From contig NZ_CAJPVI010000027.1 of the NCBI RefSeq assembly GCF_905397435.1, positions 1-64,000 of the forward strand: DNA of 64,000 bases. The letters are read 5' to 3'. This DNA is from Cupriavidus numazuensis. GTDB lineage: Bacteria; Pseudomonadota; Gammaproteobacteria; Burkholderiales; Burkholderiaceae. Both the position numbers and the translations under genes were made by a program. This document shows positions 1 to 8,528 of this stretch, in pieces. Numbering within the stretch: the first letter of the stretch is position 1; each line of letters begins with the position of its first letter. The notes under the pieces are model-generated. The model saw only the letters and a list, made by a program, of their open reading frames with translations. It made no database searches and was not told the origin of the DNA.

Positions 1-105
1 CATAGCGAGCTGGAACCACCCCTTCCCATCCCGAACAGGTCCGTGAAACAGCTCCGCGCCGATGATAGTGCGGATTCCCGTGTGAAAGTAGGTCATCGCC
101 AGGCT
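1..105 (+). rRNA. rrf: 5S ribosomal RNA, 3' part
   Basis: The first 105 bases match the body and 3' end of a betaproteobacterial 5S rRNA, including the conserved stretches CCCATCCCGAACAG and GATGATAGTGCGGATTCCCG and the closing CGCCAGGCT that pairs with the missing 5' end. Roughly the first ten bases lie outside the window. The gene is followed after about a dozen bases by a strong terminator, so this is the end of an rRNA operon transcribed into the window. The exact 3' end is inferred from the family pattern. Confidence 0.95.
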
Positions 106-117
106 CTTATAATGCAG

Positions 118-150
118 AACCCCTCAGCTCATTCGAGCTGAGGGGTTTTT
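118..150 (+). terminator. Rho-independent terminator of the rRNA operon
   Basis: An 11-bp perfect stem (CCCCTCAGCTC / GAGCTGAGGGG) with an ATTC loop, extended by two A-T pairs, is followed by a run of T residues. It sits 13 bases after the end of the 5S rRNA and is a textbook intrinsic terminator. Confidence 0.95.
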
Positions 151-202
151 GCTTTGGCGGCGCCGAAAACGAAAGCGAGTACGGAAGCGACAGCGAGAAA
201 GC

Positions 203-212
203 GCTCTTTAAC
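203..212 (+). promoter_or_regulatory. boxA-like sequence downstream of the rRNA terminator
   Basis: GCTCTTTAAC matches the core of the boxA antitermination element of rRNA leaders (TGCTCTTTAACA in E. coli). It lies in the 263-base gap between the rRNA terminator and the next gene, where no boxA is expected. It could be a relic of rRNA operon duplication, part of a leader, or chance. Nothing else in this gap is recognisable apart from the ribosome-binding site at its end. Confidence 0.3.
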
Positions 213-413
213 CTCCAGCGTAGTGTTGTTCCGCACTGATTCGAGGGTACCGGAGCATTCCGGGCGTTCAGCGCTTCTGATATGTTCTTTCCCAAGCTTC
301 GGCCGGGACCGAAGCGACGTAGTCTGCTGCATGCAATTTGCGGCAAGCAGTATGTAATACCAAAGCCCGATGCGAAGCAGCATCGCGGCGGATTCAGAGA
401 AGCAGGGGGTCAC

Positions 414-1331
414 ATGGCGGCCAGGAGGTATCGGCTTGTTTTGACTGGCGTGGCGGTCGCGCTGACGTTGGCGGGATGCGCATCGACGCAGGTCAGTCCG
501 CCATCGGATCCGGCGAAGATGGCTGCAGCCTCCGCCATCGATTGCAAAGTCTTCGCGGCCCGTGTCGCGTCTCAGCAAAGCCATCCCGCTGATGAGCCGG
601 TGCCCGATGCACTGACCATCGCCAACGATCAAGCGATCGAGGCGGAAGCTGGCGACGATGGTGATGCCCCGCCGGCGCCGCTCCTGGCAAACCTTCCCCG
701 GTTCTCCGCTGCATCTCTGCAAAGCCGCCTGCCTGTCGGGTGGCAACCATGGACGATCAACCGGAACAAGACGCCGACGCGTTATGCGCTCGCGGAAGTC
801 GACGAGCGCGTCGTCGTCCACGCCCAGGCTGACAGTTCCGCATCAGGTCTCTACGTGCCCTTGCGCGATCGCGATGCGGGCATGCTGCGGTGGACGTGGA
901 AGACTAACGGCATCATCCGCAATGCTGACAATGGCCAGGGGCCGCGTGAAGACGCCCCGCTACGCCTGTTTGTCGCATTTGATGGCGACAAGGGCAGTTT
1001 GTCGCTCAAGGACCAGTTGATGTACGAGATGGCCCGTCTGACAACCGGCCGCGAAATGCCCTACGCGACGCTGATGTATATCTGGGGCGGCAAGCGGGCG
1101 GAAGGCTCCGTGCTGTCGAATCCGCATACTGATCGAGTGCGCATGATCGTGGTAGATACGGGCACGAAGCACACCAATGAATGGCGTTGCCATGAACGTG
1201 ACCTACGTGCCGATTACCGCAAGGCCTTCGGAACGGACCCCGGCCGGGTTATCGCCGTTGGCATCATGACCGATACCGACAATACACGGAGCACGGCAGA
1301 GTCCTGGTACGGCGACATCGCCCTGGACTGA
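414..1331 (+). CDS. DUF3047 domain lipoprotein
   Basis: The 305-residue protein begins with a lipoprotein signal peptide: basic MAARRYR, a hydrophobic stretch and the lipobox LAGC, with Cys22 as the expected lipidated residue. The rest matches the DUF3047 family: a W-rich N-terminal segment, SASGLYVPL, the LRWTWKT strand, the APLRLFVAFDGD segment, MYIWGG and the C-terminal IMTDTDNTRSTAESWYGDI signature. The family has no known biochemical function; a small beta-rich periplasmic or outer-membrane-anchored domain is likely. The ATG at 414 was chosen because AGGGGG lies just upstream and because it places the signal peptide at the N-terminus; an in-frame start at 282 would bury it. The gene is convergent with the DUF2891 gene 12 bases downstream, and no terminator is visible between them. 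Confidence 0.85.
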   Translation: MAARRYRLVLTGVAVALTLAGCASTQVSPPSDPAKMAAASAIDCKVFAARVASQQSHPADEPVPDALTIANDQAIEAEAGDDGDAPPAPLLANLPRFSAASLQSRLPVGWQPWTINRNKTPTRYALAEVDERVVVHAQADSSASGLYVPLRDRDAGMLRWTWKTNGIIRNADNGQGPREDAPLRLFVAFDGDKGSLSLKDQLMYEMARLTTGREMPYATLMYIWGGKRAEGSVLSNPHTDRVRMIVVDTGTKHTNEWRCHERDLRADYRKAFGTDPGRVIAVGIMTDTDNTRSTAESWYGDIALD

Positions 1332-1343
1332 TCGACGCCTCCA

Positions 1344-2372
1344 TTACTGGCCTCCCACCGGTTCGCTGAGTGCCAGCACGGCGAACGACGCAAGCCAGTG
1401 CGTTGCCACGTAGTCACCGTGCACGGCCTGCGGCAGCGAGGCGTCGATATGATCCGACCACGCGCGCACCGCGAGCGGGCGCAATTCCTCGGGCAAGACG
1501 GGCTCCAGCATTCGCCAGCACCACGCACGTGACAGGTTGAGACCGTCGAGGTGCGTCATTTTCGGGTCGCTGCGGTCCGTGACCGCTACAGGCGTGAGCC
1601 AGTTGGCCAGCTCCGTGCGCGTCGGGGCGAACAATTCCCACCATTCCGAAAAGGCACATCCGTCCATGACGGCGTGCATCAGCACGGCCTCTGTCAATCC
1701 TCCCGACAGGAACTCATCGCCGCCCGGCTCGTAACGCGCCGGATAGCGCTGATCGTGGCCGAACCAGCGGTGCGCGCGGCGAACAATCGCGCGGCGCAGT
1801 GCGTGATGCTGGTCCGTGCGCGCGTAGCTCAGCGCCATGATCAGTGCGAACGCGCTGTTGAAGTGCGTACCGGTGCGGACCGGGAAGTCCGCGACATCCA
1901 GATAGTCGACCAGTTGCTGGGCAAGGTGCCGGGCTAGTGGCGCACAGTTTTCGGCCCACCGGGCGATCTGCACGTCCTGTGTGCCTGCCGCCTGCAGTTC
2001 GGCCTGCAGCCGCAGCAGCCAGGCCCAGCCATAAGGCCGTTCGAACGTGCGCGAAGCCGGCTGCTGGAAGTACGCCAGTTCGGCGCCGATCACCTCCGGC
2101 TGGAATTGCCTTTCGAGCGTGGCCCGGATCCGCGGTGCATCATCCAAGTCCGGGCAGAGCGAGAGCAGGCGCACCAGCATCCAGTGCATGTGCACGCTCG
2201 AGTGCCAGTCATAGCTGCCGCAGAACACGGGATGCAGCAAGGCGGGATCGAGTGGCTCGTCCGGCCGCGTCAGCATGTGGTCCAGCTTGTACGGGTAGCG
2301 GCGTCCGATGTTCTCAAGCGCTACGCGCGCAAAGCCATCGGCGATGTCCAGGTCCAGTGCGATGCGCGCCAT
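1344..2372 (-). CDS. DUF2891 domain protein
   Basis: A 342-residue protein without signal peptide or membrane segment. It matches DUF2891: the N-terminal YPYKLDHML, the HPVFCGSYDWHSSVHMHWML block, FERPYGWAWLLRL, the HFNSAFALIMAL region and the C-terminal HWLASFAVLAL. The conserved His, Trp and Tyr residues and the helical repeats suggest an alpha/alpha barrel fold, but no activity is established. It starts 15 bases after the stop of the M20 amidohydrolase gene on the same strand, so the two are very likely co-transcribed and may act on related substrates. That link is inference. Confidence 0.85.
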   Translation of the reverse strand: MARIALDLDIADGFARVALENIGRRYPYKLDHMLTRPDEPLDPALLHPVFCGSYDWHSSVHMHWMLVRLLSLCPDLDDAPRIRATLERQFQPEVIGAELAYFQQPASRTFERPYGWAWLLRLQAELQAAGTQDVQIARWAENCAPLARHLAQQLVDYLDVADFPVRTGTHFNSAFALIMALSYARTDQHHALRRAIVRRAHRWFGHDQRYPARYEPGGDEFLSGGLTEAVLMHAVMDGCAFSEWWELFAPTRTELANWLTPVAVTDRSDPKMTHLDGLNLSRAWCWRMLEPVLPEELRPLAVRAWSDHIDASLPQAVHGDYVATHWLASFAVLALSEPVGGQ

Positions 2373-2387
2373 GGCTGTCGTGTTCGC

Positions 2388-3581
2388 TCAGGCCCGGGGC
2401 AGCCACTTCTCCACCAGCTTCACAAAGAAGGTCGACCCGACGGGCAGCAGTTCGTCGTTAAAGTCGTAGCTCGGGTTATGCAGCATGCACGGCCCCATGC
2501 CGTGGCCCGACTCGCGATGCGCGCCGTCGCCATTGCCGATGAACAGGTAGCAGCCGGGCTTTTCCTGCAGCATGAAGGAGAAATCCTCTGCACCCATTGT
2601 GGGCTCGACATCGGCATTGACGTTGTCCGCGCCGACCAGTTTCGCCGCCACGCCGGCGGCAAACTCTGCCTCCGCCGCGCTGTTGATCGTGGGCGGATAG
2701 TTACGGTGGAATTCGAAGTCGACCGTGCAATCGAAGGCCGATGCCACGGCACGCGCGACTTCCTCCATGCGCCGCTCGATCAGGTCGAGCACCGGCACCG
2801 TAAAGGTACGCACCGTGCCGCCGATCCACGCTTGGTCCGGCACGATATTGGTCGCGTCGCCGGCGTGGAACTGCGTGACCGAGATCACGGCCGTATCGAT
2901 CGGCCGCTTGTTGCGCGTGATGATGCCTTGCAGCGCCGATACGATCTGTGCCGCGGTGAACACCGGATCATTGCCGTTGTTGGGCATGGCCGCGTGCGCA
3001 CCCTTGCCGCGCACGACAATGCGGAATTCATTGCTCGATGCCATCAGCGGGCCGGCGCGTGTACCGAATGCGCCGACCGGCATGCCCGGCCAATTGTGCA
3101 TGCCGAACACCGCATCGCACGGGAAGCGCTCGAACAGGCCGTCCTTGATCATCTCGCGCGCGCCGCCGCCGCCTTCTTCGGCCGGCTGGAAGATCAGGTT
3201 GATGGTGCCGTCGAAGTTGCGATGCTCGGCCAGATAGCGGGCCGCGCCCAGCAGCATCGCGGTGTGGCCGTCGTGGCCGCACGCGTGCATGCGGCCATCA
3301 TGCTGAGACCGATGGCCGAAGGTGTTGGCTTCCTGCAGCGGCAGCGCGTCCATGTCGGCGCGCAGGCCGATGCTGCGCTGGCTGTTGCCCTGGCGGATCA
3401 CGCCGACCAGGCCGGTCGTGCCGAGTCCACGATGGACTTCGATGCCCCAGGATTCCAGATTGTGCGCCACCACGTCCGCGGTGCGCTGCTCCTGGAAACA
3501 CAACTCGGGATGGGCATGGATATCGCGTCGGATCGTGCGGATTTCGGCTTGCGCCTGCAGGATTTCGGGAATGAGCTTCAT
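2388..3581 (-). CDS. M20 family amidohydrolase (hippurate hydrolase-like)
   Basis: The 397-residue protein is a zinc-dependent M20D peptidase of the hippurate hydrolase / N-acyl-amino-acid amidohydrolase group, which releases amino acids from N-acyl conjugates. Visible family marks are RRDIHAHPELCFQE near the N-terminus, GLRADMDALPL, the metal-site segment MHACGHDGHTAMLLGAA, the acid pair in FQPAEEGGGGA, GMHNWPGMPVG, a dimerisation domain, and TMGAEDFSFMLQ with GNGDG near the end. No signal peptide is seen, so it should be cytoplasmic. The start at MKLIPEI is where the family normally begins; upstream in-frame starts at 3623 and 3788 add residues without similarity. It is divergent from a peptide-type ABC importer, which may deliver its substrate. 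Confidence 0.9.
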   Translation of the reverse strand: MKLIPEILQAQAEIRTIRRDIHAHPELCFQEQRTADVVAHNLESWGIEVHRGLGTTGLVGVIRQGNSQRSIGLRADMDALPLQEANTFGHRSQHDGRMHACGHDGHTAMLLGAARYLAEHRNFDGTINLIFQPAEEGGGGAREMIKDGLFERFPCDAVFGMHNWPGMPVGAFGTRAGPLMASSNEFRIVVRGKGAHAAMPNNGNDPVFTAAQIVSALQGIITRNKRPIDTAVISVTQFHAGDATNIVPDQAWIGGTVRTFTVPVLDLIERRMEEVARAVASAFDCTVDFEFHRNYPPTINSAAEAEFAAGVAAKLVGADNVNADVEPTMGAEDFSFMLQEKPGCYLFIGNGDGAHRESGHGMGPCMLHNPSYDFNDELLPVGSTFFVKLVEKWLPRA

Positions 3582-3904
3582 GATGCCGGAGACCGTACGA
3601 CTGTCGTTGGATACCCCGATCATACGACGCCCGCCCGGAAAGCGCCAAAGCACGCCGATTCCGGGTCTTCGCAACATTGTATGGACATCTGCGCGATGGC
3701 GCGGTGCAAAACAAGTGGGTGGGTTTCCCCCAATGCCAGCTTTCACCGGCTGCTGGAACAGTTCATGCTTGAAGTGCCCGGCCGGCAATACCGTCGTTAC
3801 CTGATGCCTGACCGCACCAAAATGCAGCGCCTCTTCGGATGACGCTGCGCGCGCGCATTGCCGATCCTAACGTCTGCTTCATCTGTTCCTGGGAGAGTTG
3901 CGCG
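3582..3904. other. Divergent intergenic region, amidohydrolase / ABC importer
   Basis: This 323-base gap separates two divergent operons and must hold both promoters. A clear ribosome-binding site (GGGAGAG) precedes the binding-protein start at 3905. I could not pick a convincing -35/-10 pair on either strand, and I see no obvious palindrome or RNA gene. Confidence 0.5.
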
Positions 3905-5491
3905 ATGTCCCTTCGCACATTCAAGAAGGCATTTGGTGCTGTCGCGGTAGCCGGGGCCATGAGCCTTGCGCTCGCCGGCGCGGCACAGGCCGCCGACCTC
4001 AAGCTGGCCATGAGTTCGCCGCCGACCTCGATGGATCCGCACTTCTACAACTTGTTTTCCAATATCAACGTGTCCGAACACGTGTTCGACTCGATGATCA
4101 AGATGGATCCCGACAGCCGCATCATTCCCGGCTTGGCGGAGTCGTGGAAGATGGTCAACAACCTCACGTGGGAATTCAAGATCCGCAAGGGTGTGAAGTT
4201 CCACGACGGTTCCGAGCTGACCACCGAGGACATCGTCTGGTCGCTGGACCGCCCGGCCACCATCCAGAACAGTCCCGGCAAGTTCGACGTCTACACCAAG
4301 GCGATCATCAACAAGAAGGTGATCGACAAGTACACCATCCAGCTCACCACCAACCAGCCGTACCCGCTGATGCTGAACGACCTCACGTCGATCTTCGTGG
4401 TGCAGAAGAAGGCGACGCAGGGCCTGAGCTCCGATGACTTTGCCCAGGGCAAGGGCATGATTGGCACCGGCCCGTTCAAGTTCGTCAGCTACGCGCGCGA
4501 TGACCGGGTCGAGCTGGTGCGCAACCCCGATTATTGGGGCCCGAAGCCCGCGTGGGATAAGGTGACGCTGCGCTTCATCCCCAATCCGGCCACGCGCCTT
4601 GCCGCGTTGCTGTCGGGCGATGTGCAGGCCATCGAGAACGTGCCGACGCCGGATCTGCCCAAGGTGCGCAACGATCCCAAGCTGTCGTTCTTCTCCAAGA
4701 TCTCGCACCGCGTGATCTACCTGTACTTCGATGCCAAGCGTGACAAGTCGCCGTACGTCACGACCAAGGAAGGCCAGCCGATGGACAAGAACCCGCTGAA
4801 GGACGCGCGCGTGCGCAATGCCATCAGCATGGCCATCAACCGGCAGGGCATCAAGGACCGGCTGATGGAGGGCCTGTCGGAGCCGACCAACAACCTCGTG
4901 CCACCCACGCTGTTCGGCTATAACCCGAACCTCAAGACGGTCAAGTACGATCCCGAGGGCGCGAAGAAGCTGCTCGCGGAAGCGGGGTATCCGAACGGCT
5001 TTGGCGTGACGCTGCACACCCCGAACAACCGGTATGTCAACGACGAGAAGATCGCGCAGACCATTGCGCAGAACCTGACGCGCGTCGGCATCGCGACCAA
5101 GGTGGAAGGCATGCCGATGGCGACGTACTCGTCCAAGGGCATCAAGCATGAATGGTCGTTCGGCCTGCTCGGCTGGGGAGCGCAGACGGGCGAGGTCAGC
5201 TCGCCGCTACGCGCGCTGCTGGCCTGCGAGGACAGCAAGAAGGGCTTTGGCACGACCAACTGGGGCGAGTACTGCAATCCGAAGATGGATGTGGTGCTCG
5301 AGAAGGCGCTGTCCACCGTCGATGACAACGAGCGTTCCAAGCTGCTGCAGGAGGCCACTGCCATCGCGATCAACGACGGCGGTATCATCCCGATCCACCA
5401 GCAGGTGACCACCTGGGCCACGCAAAAGGGTATCGTCTATATACCGCGTACCGACGAACGTACCTATGCGCACAACTTCAAGCCGCAGTAA
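3905..5491 (+). CDS. Dipeptide/oligopeptide ABC transporter, periplasmic substrate-binding protein
   Basis: A 528-residue family 5 extracellular solute-binding protein (DppA/OppA type). It has a Sec signal peptide ending in GAAQA-ADLKLA and typical family 5 marks: SMDPHFYNL, SEHVFDSMIKMD, AESWKMVNNLTWEFKIRKGVKFHDG, GTGPFKFVSY and NPDYWGPKP. In the periplasm it would capture a peptide or peptide-like ligand for the permeases encoded downstream. The ATG at 3905 gives a proper signal peptide and follows GGGAGAG; starting at 3839 would add 22 residues ahead of the signal. First gene of a five-gene importer operon and divergent from the M20 amidohydrolase. The ligand cannot be read from sequence: glutathione, dipeptides, nickel chelates or N-acyl amino acids are all handled by relatives. 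Confidence 0.92.
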   Translation: MSLRTFKKAFGAVAVAGAMSLALAGAAQAADLKLAMSSPPTSMDPHFYNLFSNINVSEHVFDSMIKMDPDSRIIPGLAESWKMVNNLTWEFKIRKGVKFHDGSELTTEDIVWSLDRPATIQNSPGKFDVYTKAIINKKVIDKYTIQLTTNQPYPLMLNDLTSIFVVQKKATQGLSSDDFAQGKGMIGTGPFKFVSYARDDRVELVRNPDYWGPKPAWDKVTLRFIPNPATRLAALLSGDVQAIENVPTPDLPKVRNDPKLSFFSKISHRVIYLYFDAKRDKSPYVTTKEGQPMDKNPLKDARVRNAISMAINRQGIKDRLMEGLSEPTNNLVPPTLFGYNPNLKTVKYDPEGAKKLLAEAGYPNGFGVTLHTPNNRYVNDEKIAQTIAQNLTRVGIATKVEGMPMATYSSKGIKHEWSFGLLGWGAQTGEVSSPLRALLACEDSKKGFGTTNWGEYCNPKMDVVLEKALSTVDDNERSKLLQEATAIAINDGGIIPIHQQVTTWATQKGIVYIPRTDERTYAHNFKPQ

Positions 5492-5542
5492 GCGGCGCCA
5501 TCCGGTCGCCCGCGGGTAGTCATCGCGGCAACGTACACCATG

Positions 5543-5587
5543 CGGGCCGTGCCTGGGACGGGCGCGGGGCTGGCCCGGCGCGGCCCG
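5543..5587 (+). promoter_or_regulatory. Inverted repeat between binding-protein and permease genes
   Basis: CGGGCCG (5543-5549) and CGGCCCG (5581-5587) form a perfect 7-bp inverted repeat with a very GC-rich 31-base interior that can fold further. No T run follows, so it is not a standard terminator. In the 127-base gap after a binding-protein gene, such a structure could stabilise the upstream mRNA, as REP-type hairpins do in other ABC operons. Confidence 0.35.
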
Positions 5588-5618
5588 TAGTGGTGTGCGA
5601 AAGGATAGTGGTTCTGAC

Positions 5619-6596
5619 ATGCTGGTTTTCATCATCCGGCGGCTGATGCAGAGCGTGGTCGTGCTCTTCATCATGTCGCTGCTCGTCTTTCTCGGCGTCT
5701 TCGCCATCGGCAACCCGGTCGACATCCTGATCAATCCGCAAGCGGACCAGGAGGACATCAAGCGCACCATCGCCGCGCTCGGGCTCGACAAGCCGCTGTG
5801 GGAGCAATATCTCGTCTTCCTGCAGAACGCCTTGCACGGCAACCTCGGCATCTCGTTCGCGCACGGCACGCCCGCGCTCAAGCTGATTTTCGAGCGCATG
5901 CCCGCGACGCTGGAGCTGGCCGTATGCGCGATCCTGCTGGCCATCGTGCTCGGCATACCGCTGGGGCTGTGGGCCGGGCTGCGGCCCAATGGCATTGCCG
6001 GCAAGTCGATCATGACGGTATCGATCCTTGGCTTTTCGTTGCCGACCTTCTGGGTCGGTCTGATGCTGATCATGGTCTTCGCGGTGCAACTCGGCTGGCT
6101 GCCGTCCAACGGCCGCGGCGAGACTGTGCGCGTGCTCGGCGTGCCGCTGAGCTTCCTGACGGTCGACGGCATCCGCCACCTGATCCTGCCGGCGGTGACG
6201 CTGTCGCTGCTCAATATCGCGATGGTGATCCGCCTGACGCGCGCCGGCACGCAAGAGGCGATGCTCCAGGACTACGTGAAATTCGCGCGCGCAAAGGGGC
6301 TGTCCAATACGCGCATCGTCGGCGTGCATGTGCTCAAGAACATCATGATCCCGATCGTGACCGTGATCGCGCTGCAGTTCGGCTCGATCATCGCGTTCGC
6401 GATCGTCACCGAATCGATCTTCGCGTGGCCCGGCATGGGCAAGCTGATCATCGATTCGATCCAACTGCTTGACCGGCCCGTCATCGTCGCCTACCTGATG
6501 GTGATCGTGACGCTGTTCATCCTGATCAACCTGGCGGTGGACATTATCTACAGCGTGCTCGATCCGCGCGTGCGCATTGCCGACAACAAGGGCTGA
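5619..6596 (+). CDS. Peptide-type ABC transporter permease (DppB-like)
   Basis: A 325-residue inner-membrane permease of the BPD_transp_1 superfamily, DppB/OppB subgroup. It begins with the usual first membrane helix MLVFIIRRLMQSVVVLFIMS and carries about six helices. The EAA-type cytoplasmic loop (QEAMLQDYVKFARAKGLSNTRI, residues about 205-230) contacts the ATPase. It pairs with the next gene product to form the translocation channel. The ATG at 5619 was preferred over an in-frame GTG at 5595 because it begins directly at the conserved N-terminus. Confidence 0.92.
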   Translation: MLVFIIRRLMQSVVVLFIMSLLVFLGVFAIGNPVDILINPQADQEDIKRTIAALGLDKPLWEQYLVFLQNALHGNLGISFAHGTPALKLIFERMPATLELAVCAILLAIVLGIPLGLWAGLRPNGIAGKSIMTVSILGFSLPTFWVGLMLIMVFAVQLGWLPSNGRGETVRVLGVPLSFLTVDGIRHLILPAVTLSLLNIAMVIRLTRAGTQEAMLQDYVKFARAKGLSNTRIVGVHVLKNIMIPIVTVIALQFGSIIAFAIVTESIFAWPGMGKLIIDSIQLLDRPVIVAYLMVIVTLFILINLAVDIIYSVLDPRVRIADNKG

Positions 6597-6599
6597 GCC

Positions 6600-7514
6600 A
6601 TGACTGCCGCTACCGCAGACAAGCCGAAAGCCGCGCGCGAGCAGACGCCGTTCCGCCGCTTCGCTGCCGAATTCCTGTCCAGCAAGATTGCCGTGGCAGG
6701 GCTGATCACACTGATCACCGTGATCCTGATCGCCATCTTCGCGCCGTGGCTGGCGCCGCAGAACCCGTATGACCTCGCGACACTAGACGTGCTCGATGCG
6801 CGCCTCGCCCCCGGCGAGCAGGCCGGCAATGGGATGACCTTTCTGCTTGGCTCGGACGAGCAGGGGCGGGATATCCTGTCGGCGGTCATGTACGGGCTGC
6901 GCATCAGCATCGGCGTGGGCGTGGTCAGTACGGTCATCGCGTTGATACTCGGCGCAACGCTGGGCCTGCTGGCCGGCTTCATGGGCGGGCGTACCGAGGC
7001 ATTCATCATGCGCGTGGCGGACCTTCAGCTTTCATTTCCGCCGATCCTGCTCGCGCTGATCCTGCTGGCTTTTCTGCGGCCGGGCATTGGCAACATCGTG
7101 ATCGCTCTGGTCGCCGTCCAGTGGGCCTACTACGCACGTACCACGCGCAGCGCCGCGCTGGTCGAACGCCGCAAGGAATACATCGAAGCGGCGACATGCC
7201 TCGGCCTGCCGCCGGGCCGCATCATGTTCCGGCACCTGCTGCCGAACTGCCTGCCGCCACTGATCGTGATCGCGGCGCTGCAGGTGGCATCGGCCATCAC
7301 GCTTGAAGCGACGCTGTCGTTCCTGGGGCTGGGCGTGCCGATCACCGAGCCGTCGCTCGGTTCGCTGATCTCCAACGGGCAGCAATACATGCTGTCCGGC
7401 AAGTACTGGATCAGCTTCTTCCCGGGCATTGCGCTCGTGATCACCATCGTGGCCATGAACCTCGTGGCCGACCAGCTGCGGGACGTGCTGAATCCGCGCC
7501 TGCAGACGCAATAG
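6600..7514 (+). CDS. Peptide-type ABC transporter permease (DppC-like)
   Basis: A 304-residue second permease subunit. It has the N-terminal OppC_N segment (FAAEFLSSKIAVAGLITL), the LGSDEQGRDILSAVMYGLRIS motif typical of DppC/OppC, and the EAA loop RRKEYIEAATCLGLPPGRI. About six membrane helices are evident, and the C-terminal NLVADQLRDVLNPR is also typical. It starts three bases after the stop of the DppB-like gene, so the two are translationally close and form a heterodimeric channel. Confidence 0.93.
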   Translation: MTAATADKPKAAREQTPFRRFAAEFLSSKIAVAGLITLITVILIAIFAPWLAPQNPYDLATLDVLDARLAPGEQAGNGMTFLLGSDEQGRDILSAVMYGLRISIGVGVVSTVIALILGATLGLLAGFMGGRTEAFIMRVADLQLSFPPILLALILLAFLRPGIGNIVIALVAVQWAYYARTTRSAALVERRKEYIEAATCLGLPPGRIMFRHLLPNCLPPLIVIAALQVASAITLEATLSFLGLGVPITEPSLGSLISNGQQYMLSGKYWISFFPGIALVITIVAMNLVADQLRDVLNPRLQTQ

Positions 7515-7529
7515 GGAAGGGAGGGCAAC

Positions 7530-8528
7530 ATGGCACAACCTACCCTGGTGGTGGAACACCTCAAGACGCAATTCTTCACGCGCGGCGGCATTGCGAAGGC
7601 CGTGGACGATGTGTCGTTCACCGTCGGCCGCGGCGAGATCATGGGCCTGGTCGGTGAATCGGGCTCGGGCAAGTCGATGACGGGCTATTCGATCATGGGC
7701 CTGATCGATCCGCCCGGCAAAGTGGTGGAAGGCCGCATCGCGCTGACCAGCCGCGATGGCGTCACGCGCGACCTGCGCGCACTCACGCCGTCGCAGCAGC
7801 GCGATGTACGCGGCAACCGCATCGCGATGATTTTCCAGGACCCGATGATGACGCTGAACCCGGTCCTGCGCATCGACACGCAGATGATCGAATCGGTGAT
7901 GGCGCACGACAAAGTCAGCAAGCCGGCCGCGCGCGAGCGGGCGCGCAATGCGCTTGCACGTGTGGGCATTCCTTCTCCGGACGAACGTTTGCTGGCCTAT
8001 CCGCACCAGTTCTCGGGCGGGATGCGCCAGCGCGTGGCGATCGCCATCGCGCTGCTGAACAAGCCTGACCTGATCATTGCCGACGAACCGACCACGGCGC
8101 TCGACGTGACCATCCAGGGCCAGATCCTCTACGAAATGCAGACGCTGTGCCGCGAATCGGGCACGGCGCTGATCTGGATTACGCACGACCTGTCCGTAGT
8201 CGCTGGACTGGCCGATTCGGTCTGCGTGATGTACGCGGGCAAGATCGTCGAGTCTGGGGATGTGCGACAGGTGCTTGAGCATCCGGAGCATCCCTACACG
8301 CACGGGCTGATCGGCTCGGCACCCTCGCGCAATCCGCGCGGTGCGCCGTTGAAGCAGATCCCCGGCATGACGCCGTCGCTGCTGAACCTGCCCGGCGGCT
8401 GCTCGTTCCGCGAGCGCTGTCCCAATGCCACCGAAGTGTGCAGGACGGATCCGACGCTGGAGACCGCTCCTGACGGCCGGCGGCTGCGCTGCTTCCATCC
8501 GGTGCTGACGCAGCAGGAGGCGGCATGA
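7530..8528 (+). CDS. Peptide-type ABC transporter ATP-binding protein (DppD-like)
   Basis: A 332-residue ABC ATPase. Walker A is GESGSGKS, the Q-loop is IFQDPMMTLNP, the signature is FSGGMRQR, Walker B is LIIADEPTTALD and the H-loop is WITHDLSVV. The C-terminal oligo_HPY extension is present, with the cysteine segment GGCSFRERCPNATEVC that binds an iron-sulfur cluster in some relatives. It powers import together with the DppF-like protein. A good GGGAAGGGAGGG ribosome-binding site precedes the ATG. Confidence 0.93.
   Translation: MAQPTLVVEHLKTQFFTRGGIAKAVDDVSFTVGRGEIMGLVGESGSGKSMTGYSIMGLIDPPGKVVEGRIALTSRDGVTRDLRALTPSQQRDVRGNRIAMIFQDPMMTLNPVLRIDTQMIESVMAHDKVSKPAARERARNALARVGIPSPDERLLAYPHQFSGGMRQRVAIAIALLNKPDLIIADEPTTALDVTIQGQILYEMQTLCRESGTALIWITHDLSVVAGLADSVCVMYAGKIVESGDVRQVLEHPEHPYTHGLIGSAPSRNPRGAPLKQIPGMTPSLLNLPGGCSFRERCPNATEVCRTDPTLETAPDGRRLRCFHPVLTQQEAA

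Noticed and set aside
2106..3842. A 578-codon plus-strand frame opposite the amidohydrolase gene
   Set aside because: His/Arg/Ala-rich translation without family features; it is the shadow of the M20 and DUF2891 genes.
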